Source: Cohaesibacteraceae bacterium
GTDB lineage: Bacteria; Pseudomonadota; Alphaproteobacteria; Rhizobiales; Cohaesibacteraceae
Length of the DNA stretch: 12,107 bases
Reading direction: 5' to 3'
Assembly (NCBI GenBank): GCA_016764535.1
Contig: JAESRR010000018.1
Location: forward strand, 9,251 to 21,357
This document shows, in pieces, positions 7,245 through 12,107 of the stretch. Position numbers and translations under genes: made by a program. Below the pieces are notes generated by a model. That model was not told where the DNA came from. It did no database searches and worked only from the letters and a program-made list of their open reading frames with translations. Within the stretch, counting starts at the first letter, position 1; every line of letters begins with the position of its first letter.

Positions 7245-7487
7245 TTGAAGTATGAAAGGAGGCAGCTCCTACTCAGAAAACATATAGATACTTTTGATTT
7301 TGAGATACCGGTCTTGCTTACAGCTGACCAACTTAAAGCGCTTTATCTTATTATTGAATCCATGGATATAACACTGGATATTGATGATATGGCGATCGTC
7401 TATTTTGAAGCGATACAGGAGGCTCTGGATGAAATCTTTGGAATAATTATCGACAATATTCCTGCAGATTTTGATTCAAGGGGCTGA
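7245..7487 (+). CDS. Small acidic protein, possible diverged paralog 2
   Basis: An 80-aa unrecognised product, very acidic (about 17 Asp/Glu against 7 Lys/Arg, net charge near -10). The middle reads ADQLKALYLIIESMDIT and then AIVYFEAIQEALDEIFG, which aligns ungapped with the first small ORF around KA-I/L-Y-L and I-V-Y, roughly 13 identities in 46 positions. It lacks the TPxGGL motif, which is replaced by DIDDMAI. The listed start is a TTG with little support. An AGGAGG at 7257-7262 would be an excellent Shine-Dalgarno, but no standard in-frame start follows at the right distance. The true N-terminus may therefore be different, or the ORF may be a decaying copy. No membrane segment is evident. 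Confidence 0.42.
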   Translation: MKYERRQLLLRKHIDTFDFEIPVLLTADQLKALYLIIESMDITLDIDDMAIVYFEAIQEALDEIFGIIIDNIPADFDSRG

Positions 7488-7532
7488 CATAAGCATTTGA
7501 TTTTAAACAATTAATATATCACTCAAAATGGA

Positions 7533-7551
7533 ATTCACGTTTTATTCACGT
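7533..7551. repeat. Direct repeat ATTCACGT x2 upstream of the third small ORF
   Basis: ATTCACGT occurs at 7533-7540 and again at 7544-7551, an 11-bp period or one helical turn, in the 128-bp AT-rich gap before the ATG at 7616. Same-face tandem sites of this kind suit a regulator binding site. No clear -35/-10 pair stands out beside it. Confidence 0.4.
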
Positions 7552-7615
7552 CAACATTGTGCTTTGCTTTAACTTCAATCTCTTGTTTTGAATCAAGTCA
7601 GGAAAAGGATTAAGG

Positions 7616-7813
7616 ATGCCAATGGATAACCACAGAAAAACTGACTTCGTAACACTCGCCGAAGTAAATGCAGTGCATGAAATGCTCATCAAGGCAAAGA
7701 TATCACCCACCCCGAATGGGGGACTGGTCGTGTTCGCAAAATTACCATATTCCGTTGCATACAGGTTTGAATTTCTTCGCAACAAACTGGTTGATCTGGA
7801 AGTGATCCATTAG
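7616..7813 (+). CDS. Small phage protein of unrecognised family, paralog 3 (KI-TP-GGL motif)
   Basis: A 65-aa product I cannot assign to a known family. It is essentially just the shared domain: LAEVNAVHEMLIKAKISPTP, NGGLVVFAKLP, then FEFLRNKLVDLEVIH. Shared positions with the ORF at 6793-7038 include A, L, AKI, TP, GGL, V, KLP, E, LR, L, D, E and I. Substitutions elsewhere are mostly conservative (I/V, Y/F, S/T), which supports a real coding sequence under selection. Two ATGs compete: 7616, with AAGGA six bases upstream, and 7622, with AAGG six bases upstream; either gives nearly the same protein. It is slightly basic where paralog 1 is acidic. It converges on the phage lysis cassette, with 50 bp between the stops. 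Confidence 0.7.
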   Translation: MPMDNHRKTDFVTLAEVNAVHEMLIKAKISPTPNGGLVVFAKLPYSVAYRFEFLRNKLVDLEVIH

Positions 7814-7863
7814 GGCATATTTCAGAAACCCGCAGACGGCATTGGACTTCCAGCCATATGTGT

Positions 7864-8079
7864 TCAATTTGAACCGTTGCCAAGGAACGGAAACAACTTC
7901 ACTGCAAATCCGACCATCGCACTGATTGCCGCGCTTACACCAAACACCAGTTTCCAGCTGCCTTTGGCTGTCATGACGATATCGCGCACGGCTCTAACAT
8001 CTTTGGCTATCGAGCGCTGTGCTTCTTCCAGAGCTTTCAATCGCGCGGATAATTCCCCAAGGTCTCTTTCAATGCTCAT
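7864..8079 (-). CDS. XhlA-like coiled-coil and membrane protein of the lysis cassette
   Basis: A 71-aa protein: a charged N-terminal helix with heptad-like spacing (DLGELSARLKALEEAQRSIAKDVRAVRDIV, residues about 6-36) followed by one membrane segment (KLVFGVSAAISAMVGFAVKLF, about 43-63) and a short polar tail. This layout is that of hemolysin XhlA-type phage proteins, which act with a holin to release endolysin. The frame is open up to 8196, but the start at 8079 is decided by a perfect AGGAGG five bases upstream. It overlaps the end of the o-spanin gene by 11 bp and is the last gene of the minus-strand cassette. It could instead be a second holin or antiholin; the family link rests on architecture, not on a diagnostic motif. 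Confidence 0.75.
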   Translation of the reverse strand: MSIERDLGELSARLKALEEAQRSIAKDVRAVRDIVMTAKGSWKLVFGVSAAISAMVGFAVKLFPFLGNGSN

Positions 8080-8290
8080 CCGGCCTCCTGCACAACGCTC
8101 TGTAAACAGCATTGTTGGCTTTGATCTCTGTGACAGTCTGCGGCGTATCTTTGGTGCTGTAGCTGATCTCCGAGAACGCAGAGCACGACGTATCAATCAC
8201 GACGCTTCCCGTCGTCCTCATACACCCCGCCATCATCAGACTGACGAACAGAAGCCCGGCGAGCCTCCAAAGCCTCACGAACCCGTACAT
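8069..8290 (-). CDS. Outer-membrane spanin lipoprotein (Rz1-like)
   Basis: A 73-aa lipoprotein: basic start, hydrophobic stretch (LAGLLFVSL), and a lipobox MMAGC with the acylated cysteine at about residue 23. The rest is SAFSEISYSTKDTPQTVTEIKANNAVYRALC, a pattern I associate with a lipoprotein family in alphaproteobacterial phages (DTxxTxxxIKxxNAVxxALC). As o-spanin it would sit in the outer membrane and join the inner-membrane spanin across the periplasm to fuse the membranes in the last lysis step. The frame is open to 8329, but 8290 is chosen because GGAG lies seven bases upstream. The gene begins inside the i-spanin gene in another frame, with 98 bp shared, as in Rz/Rz1 pairs. Confidence 0.86.
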   Translation of the reverse strand: MYGFVRLWRLAGLLFVSLMMAGCMRTTGSVVIDTSCSAFSEISYSTKDTPQTVTEIKANNAVYRALCRRPDEH

Positions 8291-8417
8291 TGGTAATCTC
8301 CAGGGCTGATTTGATTGCCACCGCCTCACCTGCCCTCATGAGCTGGCGGCGTTCCATAAAGTTGGCAATGGCCAGCACTACGCCGACCATGCCTTTCAGG
8401 AGTGTGAGCCATCTCAC
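8193..8417 (-). CDS. Inner-membrane spanin (Rz-like)
   Basis: A 74-aa protein with an N-terminal membrane anchor (LLKGMVGVVLAIANFM, about 6-22), a charged helical region (about 23-60) likely to form a coiled coil in the periplasm, and a polar tail DDGGVYEDDGKRRD typical of short i-spanins in Rhizobiales phages. I place the start at GTG 8417 because it overlaps the holin stop as GTGA, the usual coupling, and leaves the anchor at the N-terminus. An ATG at 8450 in the same frame has no Shine-Dalgarno and would overlap the holin by 37 bp. The o-spanin gene starts inside this gene. Together they would complete host lysis after endolysin has cut the wall. Confidence 0.78.
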   Translation of the reverse strand: MRWLTLLKGMVGVVLAIANFMERRQLMRAGEAVAIKSALEITNVRVREALEARRASVRQSDDGGVYEDDGKRRD

Positions 8418-8587
8418 TGAAGTTGCTTCTCTGGTGCGTAGTAAGACCATGCGATACCAATTAGTGTCACCAGAGCACCGACAATCTCCACCATCATGGC
8501 TTTATCGATCCAGCCTTTGCCAACGACCAGACCACCACCGAAAGTCAGCGCATGACGAACCATGCCAAGGATTTTTGCTTTATTCAT
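8414..8587 (-). CDS. Small holin-like membrane protein (Pam3_gp28-like)
   Basis: A 57-aa protein with two moderately hydrophobic helices, HALTFGGGLVVGKG (about 12-25) and EIVGALVTLIGIAWSYY (about 34-50), and short charged ends. The spacing and the RHALTFGGG...GWID pattern match small phage proteins I know as the Pam3_gp28 family, often placed beside endolysin genes; a holin role is inferred from this. The start is well supported: GAGG lies six bases upstream within the end of the endolysin gene, and the two genes read TGATATG, one base apart. The 3' end overlaps the spanin start. It is short enough to be missed by size-filtered gene callers. Confidence 0.8.
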   Translation of the reverse strand: MNKAKILGMVRHALTFGGGLVVGKGWIDKAMMVEIVGALVTLIGIAWSYYAPEKQLQ

Positions 8588-8588
8588 A

Positions 8589-9239
8589 TCAAGCCTCGTT
8601 TGTTGAGATTATGGATTTGGATGTACGTTTGATTTTGCCCGATTGGGGCAGTTCCGCTGATTTGGGCCAGCGAATGGCAAGTAGCCGGTTCTTGCGAACA
8701 CGTGAAATCGTCACTGCATTTGATTGATTGCCACCAAGGACGAGATAGGTGGTTGCATCCTCGCCAGCATAAAACCCGACATGGCCTTTCCAGCCTTTGC
8801 GAGATCCCCTCCAGAACACCAGAACAGCGCCGAGTGCAGGTTGTTTCAGACCAACGCCGAACCTCGCCCAGTTACGCGCTCCGAGGGGATTATCCGGCGT
8901 ATCCTCATCTGGAACCGTCAACCGGATACAAGTTTGAACAAAGGCTCCGCACCATGCGATCTTGCGCGGATCAATCCATGCAACGGATTTATGGAACCAC
9001 GAACGCAAGCGGCTGTAGTTCTGCCGCTCATGCAGTCCTTTTTGAGCAAGAGCTTCCAGATACCATGCTGGACCAACACCATGCTTTGATGAAACAACTT
9101 TGGGTTTGGAGAGTTTCAGAGTTCGGGAAGTCCAGAGTTCCCACGCATTGCGGGTCCGGGGTCCCATCACGCCATCTATCTTGCCAATTCTGTAATTGAG
9201 TTTCATCAGTTTCCTTTGGAGTGCTCGAACATTCAGCAT
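8589..9239 (-). CDS. Endolysin: peptidoglycan-binding domain plus CHAP/TIGR02594-type Cys-His hydrolase
   Basis: The 216-aa protein degrades host peptidoglycan. Residues 1-37 (NVRALQRKLMKLNYRIGKIDGVMGPRTRNAWELW) form a PG_binding_1-type wall-binding repeat. From about 55 comes a TIGR02594-like hydrolase domain with catalytic Cys97 in AWCGAFVQ, His153 in KGHVGFYAG and a likely third residue Asn171 in LGGNQSN. The tail (200-216) is basic. There is no signal peptide, so it needs a holin. The frame is open from an ATG at 9251, but that ATG sits directly on the U-tract of a terminator hairpin, whereas ATG 9239 has GGAGA upstream at good spacing, so I start there. It heads the lysis cassette and follows the tail fibre. 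Confidence 0.92.
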   Translation of the reverse strand: MLNVRALQRKLMKLNYRIGKIDGVMGPRTRNAWELWTSRTLKLSKPKVVSSKHGVGPAWYLEALAQKGLHERQNYSRLRSWFHKSVAWIDPRKIAWCGAFVQTCIRLTVPDEDTPDNPLGARNWARFGVGLKQPALGAVLVFWRGSRKGWKGHVGFYAGEDATTYLVLGGNQSNAVTISRVRKNRLLAIRWPKSAELPQSGKIKRTSKSIISTNEA

Positions 9240-9251
9240 TGGATTCTCCAT

Positions 9252-9274
9252 AAAAAAACCACCGCTCGGGTGGT
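9252..9274 (-). terminator. Intrinsic terminator between tail fibre and endolysin
   Basis: On the minus strand, ACCACC, loop CGAGC and GGTGGT form a perfect 6-bp stem followed by a run of seven T. This is a textbook intrinsic terminator for the tail-fibre transcript, ending 13 bases before the endolysin ATG at 9239. The lysis genes would then need readthrough, antitermination or their own promoter. The 64 bp before the hairpin (9275-9338) show no clear promoter, only a direct repeat of CAGATTGTT at 9285-9293 and 9309-9317. Confidence 0.78.
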
Positions 9275-9338
9275 GTGGAATATTCAGATTGTTGGGGTTG
9301 GTTATTTCCAGATTGTTAAATCAAAATGGACGCTGCAC

Positions 9339-10505
9339 TCACGTGCTTGCCCTGATGATGTAGAGAACGGCGATGTTGCGAGGCCGGGTTTCAGACCCAC
9401 CCGATGAACTTGTCGTCCGCGTAGTAGTTGCAGTGTTCACTGCGGTAACCGGCTTAACACCGCTGCCGCTGTAAGGAACCCATTGGTTCCAGGTACTAAC
9501 TCCCGAAACGTAGGCATCAGACACTGTATGATTGTGACTTTGCGCCGCCTGTCCCTGCGCAGAAAGTAAACTGCGACCACTGTCAACACCTCTGCCATCA
9601 TCCAGCCCGCGCAAGAACTCACCACGCAAATCCGGAAGAGTAGTTCCGCCTAGAACTGTGTTGAGTTCCGGGTAGGTTCCTGCATCAAAAACATTTCCGT
9701 CACATCTAAGGAAACCGGTGGGAGGGGTTGATCCGGCAAATGCCAGTATCGTCCCAACCGGTATGCCTGCAGCAGCTGGTGGTATGTCAGCCAGGGATAT
9801 CGCACCCAGTTTTGCGCGTGCATCAGCCGCGTTTGCTTCATCAACCAGATCCCGACCAAATGTAGTGATGTCAATCGGCTGTGCCCCAACAGCCTCGTCC
9901 CTCAGTATTTGTGTTTCATCTCGATAGCCTTCAGCCTGTGTTGCCGACACCCCGGCACTTGAAGCGGAAGATAGTGCGAGTTGTCCCGCTGATACAGCAT
10001 CCCCGCAATAGCTCTCCAAATGTATTTTGGTGACCAAATCGCCATCAGCTAAAGGCGGTGCGACATTGGTAATCCGGTTGCCATTTGCATCGTAAGTGCC
10101 CTGCCCCTCGATGTCGGACGGACGTAGATTGAGCGATCTAACAACGGTTTGCGAAACTGATTGCAGCAAGTGTGTGAGTTTATCCAGACCACGTTCGATC
10201 TGGCCCATGGATGCAGGCCCGCCACCGACGGTGGGCAATGAAGTAAGCTGCATCAATGCCGGCTGTCGTATCCTGACAATTCTGACACCCACTGCAGGCG
10301 CACTGCTAAATGTAACTGCTCCGCCGGCATCATCTGCCAAACCACTTACGGTGTAGCCGCTGATTTGCAGTGTTTCCTGATCATCAACGACAAAATAAAC
10401 CACCAGATCTGTGACTTCGTCGATTCGCATATTGGGGTGAGAAAACACAGTTGTACTGCCGTCTCCAATGCTGGAAAAACGGTTCACATTGTTTGAGACT
10501 GTCAT
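9339..10505 (-). CDS. Phage tail fibre: T7-type N-terminal domain and tail-collar C-terminal domain
   Basis: A 388-aa host-recognition fibre. Residues 1-115 resemble the T7 gp17 N-terminal virion-attachment domain (SSIGDGSTTVFSHPNM, then VDDQETLQISGYTV and GVRIVRIRQPALMQLTSL). Residues 133-165 are a common fibre linker (GTYDANGNRITNVAPPLADGDLVTK). Residues about 170-245 are an Ala/Ser-rich helical shaft. Residues 249-330 are a phage tail-collar domain (GTILAFAGSTPPTGFLRCDG, LPDLRGEFLRG, AQSHNHTVSD), and the end SETRPRNIAVLYIIRA is the usual terminus of that domain. A GGAG lies nine bases before the ATG. It follows the large virion protein by 27 bp and precedes a terminator. The two-domain build suggests a swappable tip on a podovirus base. 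Confidence 0.92.
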   Translation of the reverse strand: MTVSNNVNRFSSIGDGSTTVFSHPNMRIDEVTDLVVYFVVDDQETLQISGYTVSGLADDAGGAVTFSSAPAVGVRIVRIRQPALMQLTSLPTVGGGPASMGQIERGLDKLTHLLQSVSQTVVRSLNLRPSDIEGQGTYDANGNRITNVAPPLADGDLVTKIHLESYCGDAVSAGQLALSSASSAGVSATQAEGYRDETQILRDEAVGAQPIDITTFGRDLVDEANAADARAKLGAISLADIPPAAAGIPVGTILAFAGSTPPTGFLRCDGNVFDAGTYPELNTVLGGTTLPDLRGEFLRGLDDGRGVDSGRSLLSAQGQAAQSHNHTVSDAYVSGVSTWNQWVPYSGSGVKPVTAVNTATTTRTTSSSGGSETRPRNIAVLYIIRAST

Positions 10506-10532
10506 GCAATGACACTCCGTTGGGAATGAGTT

Positions 10533-12107
10533 TTACTGGACGTATTGTTGCGCGCGCGGGATGACTTCATAGTCAAGCAACGAGCGGATCACCGGCAGAT
10601 TGCCATATGGTGCAAGACGCTTGATTGTCTTGATGTCCGAGGGTGTCAGATCACCCTGCGATCCCGCATAGAGCAATTTAGTAAAATCCTCGATCAGACT
10701 GAAACTGGGGCCCACAAATCCACTTGTCATGTTCCTGTTTGCAAATCGGCTGGCCCGGGCCTTCTGGCTGCGATCGGGAAACAATGATTGTGCAGTGCCG
10801 TAGATGCCAGGCGCACCAACTTTTTCAGCTGTGTTGGAAAGTTCAAACATCAGGGTGAATATGCCGGATCTATCCAGACCTTCAGCAATCCATGTTCCCG
10901 GATTATCCGAAAGCTCCCGATTGGCTTCCAGATTCTTGAGGGCATAGACCAACATGCCCACGGAAGTGGCGAACATCAAACCAATCAATACGCCTGTCTC
11001 ATCTTCCTGCAATCCCCGAAGCAATACCCGCTGGTGTGCAGCAAGTGCAAATCCGCGAAACTGCGATATCAGGCGACCTGTTGGCGTATGCATCCATAAT
11101 GGCACATCTGCAATTCCCTTGGTGACGATAGTGGTATCGACATCCTTGTGAAGGGCGGACCGGAATGCTCGAACAACCCGCGGGTCTTTCCATAGATCTG
11201 TTTTGGCAACCTGCACACCCTCGATCTTTTGTCCGAAGGATTTGAACTCTCCGGCCATGCGTTTCGCCATATTCTGATCAATACCCAGATAAGCAAGGTA
11301 TGACCGCTCCTTTTGCGGCAATTGATCATATTTTCGCACATTCATCAGAATGCGGTTTTGTGTCATCACACTGGCGATGGATTTCTGAAAGTCAGTCCAG
11401 TAGACAAACCCGTTTGCCTTGGAAAACTGCCGCGCCGCATTTTGCATGAAGTTTTCAAACATCGTGCCGTGTGAATATGGATCAGCAAGTTCCGCCCATG
11501 TTGCAAGGCGGGAGTTCAATTCACGCTCCACCACGGTCCCTGCCAGTCTGGCTTCCGCGACTGATGCTCTAAAACCCCTTCTGTTTGCAATCAGTGGCTT
11601 TAGTCCATCTGACATGTAGCGTTTGAAACCATGCACCATCATCGGTCTGGCAATATCGGGAAGGCTGGAGAGTGTCACACCACCCAATGCACGAACATAA
11701 TTGAATATGCTGGCAACATTGACGATACGCGCCCACATCCCCGAGTTCTCTTTTGGGAGATGCTGACCACGCAACATGTCGCGGATTTGTTTGATGTCCT
11801 CGATGTCGTCTTTTTCGCGCTGGCTAAGTTTCTCGATTTTCTTCCTGACGGCTTCAATCAGAGTTTTCTTTTCCTTATCAGACCTCGCTGCTTTCACAGC
11901 TTTGTCGAGGCGCGCCTGCTCCACCGTCCGCAAACCATCATAGCTCACCGTCATGCGTTCCATCAGGTCATCCAGATTGGCTTTACCGAAATTTGCACTA
12001 AGTTCGATATCCGCTGACATCTGTCTCGCATACCGACGTCCAACAGCCTCGATATTGCTTTCCAGAAACTCCTCAATTGCCAGATCAGGGATATGCCAGG
12101 TTCGTTC
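10533..12107 (-). CDS. Large phage virion protein, C-terminal part (internal/ejection-type; N-terminus beyond window)
   Basis: The frame is open from the stop at 10533 to the right edge with no stop, 524 residues in the window. The first visible Met (12020) is internal, preceded by ERTWHIPDLAIEEFLESNI and more without a break, so the gene is truncated by the window. The visible part has a highly charged helical region (DKAVKAARSDKEKKTLIEAVRKKIEKL), a short hydrophobic patch around YVRALGGVTLSSLPDIARPMM, and one possible membrane helix (VLIGLMFATSVGMLVYAL). By position, directly before a T7-type tail fibre, and by its large helical nature it fits the internal-core/ejection protein slot of podoviruses (T7 gp15/gp16 position). 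I see no lytic transglycosylase motif in this part; it would be N-terminal if present. The role is inferred from context. Confidence 0.8.
   Translation of the reverse strand, partial: ERTWHIPDLAIEEFLESNIEAVGRRYARQMSADIELSANFGKANLDDLMERMTVSYDGLRTVEQARLDKAVKAARSDKEKKTLIEAVRKKIEKLSQREKDDIEDIKQIRDMLRGQHLPKENSGMWARIVNVASIFNYVRALGGVTLSSLPDIARPMMVHGFKRYMSDGLKPLIANRRGFRASVAEARLAGTVVERELNSRLATWAELADPYSHGTMFENFMQNAARQFSKANGFVYWTDFQKSIASVMTQNRILMNVRKYDQLPQKERSYLAYLGIDQNMAKRMAGEFKSFGQKIEGVQVAKTDLWKDPRVVRAFRSALHKDVDTTIVTKGIADVPLWMHTPTGRLISQFRGFALAAHQRVLLRGLQEDETGVLIGLMFATSVGMLVYALKNLEANRELSDNPGTWIAEGLDRSGIFTLMFELSNTAEKVGAPGIYGTAQSLFPDRSQKARASRFANRNMTSGFVGPSFSLIEDFTKLLYAGSQGDLTPSDIKTIKRLAPYGNLPVIRSLLDYEVIPRAQQYVQ

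Larger units (their letters stand above)
5364..12107. mobile_element. Prophage at dusA, left end and part of late module (continues past window)
   Basis: The stretch from the dusA 5' end to the right edge holds only phage-type genes: a tyrosine recombinase, small unknown ORFs, a five-gene lysis cassette, a collar-domain tail fibre and a large virion protein. Host housekeeping genes stop exactly at dusA. Early-side genes are on the plus strand and late genes on the minus strand, meeting near 7840. The order virion protein, T7-type fibre, lysis genes resembles the late end of podovirus genomes. Capsid, portal, terminase, replication and repressor genes are absent here, so the element must extend well past 12107. 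Whether it is inducible cannot be judged. Confidence 0.88.

Noticed and set aside
7862..7874. Short palindrome GTTCAATTTGAAC at the end of the lysis cassette
   Set aside because: Six-base arms with a one-base centre and no T-run; part of it is the 3' coding end of the XhlA-like gene, so it may be chance.
8724..9199. Plus-strand frames of 121 and 165 codons over the endolysin
   Set aside because: The minus-strand frame has both catalytic motifs and a wall-binding repeat; the plus frames show no recognisable features.
11631..12017. 128-codon plus-strand frame opposite the virion protein
   Set aside because: Its translation is rich in His, Cys and Phe with no plausible domain, and the opposite strand is continuously open over 525 codons.
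1..12107. tRNA, rRNA, CRISPR arrays or insertion sequences
   Set aside because: No cloverleaf-like sequence, spaced repeat array, transposase or terminal inverted repeat pair was seen on reading both strands; a covariance-model scan would be needed to exclude small RNAs.

Overview
The window looks like a piece of an alphaproteobacterial chromosome, most likely Hyphomicrobiales (Rhizobiales). This rests on gene content and order: cobT and cobS divergent, followed by a DUF1289 protein and a TIGR02281-type aspartic protease, which I recall as a typical Rhizobiales layout. The genus cannot be read from the sequence. Host genes fill about 1-5450 and prophage genes fill about 5450-12107, running off the right edge.

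Host part. Bases 1-603 hold the N-terminal 201 codons of cobT (minus strand, cut by the left edge). Divergent from it is cobS (711-1550), the last step of cobalamin nucleotide-loop assembly. A 9-bp perfect inverted repeat in the 107-bp gap is a candidate operator. Downstream on the same strand are a small four-cysteine DUF1289 protein (1639-1827) and, overlapping it by 14 bp, a membrane-anchored retropepsin-like protease (1814-2620). Converging on these is a minus-strand run: dusA (5453-4437), tryptophan 2,3-dioxygenase (4412-3573) and a TauE/SafE permease (3522-2689).

Phage part. A tyrosine recombinase (5575-6675) sits head-to-head with the 5' end of dusA. The 5' end of dusA is a known target of a family of prophage and island integrases, so the host/prophage junction is probably inside the first ~30 codons of dusA. 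A perfect 20-bp palindrome plus a repeated half-site lies just before the integrase start. Then come three small plus-strand ORFs (6793-7038, 7245-7487, 7616-7813). Two are clearly paralogous and the third looks like a distant, very acidic relative. I recognise no known family in them, and they are the most novel item in the window.

From the right edge leftwards, on the minus strand, runs a late module: the C-terminal 524 residues of a large virion protein, a tail fibre with a T7-type N-terminus and a tail-collar C-terminus, an intrinsic terminator, then a compact lysis cassette. The cassette holds an endolysin, a 57-aa holin-like protein, an i-spanin, an overlapping o-spanin lipoprotein and an XhlA-like coiled-coil/TM protein. 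Several of these are too small or too overlapped to be found easily. The order resembles the end of a T7-like (podovirus) genome, but in an integrase-bearing temperate element. No repressor, replication or packaging gene is visible, so these and the distal att site must lie beyond position 12107.
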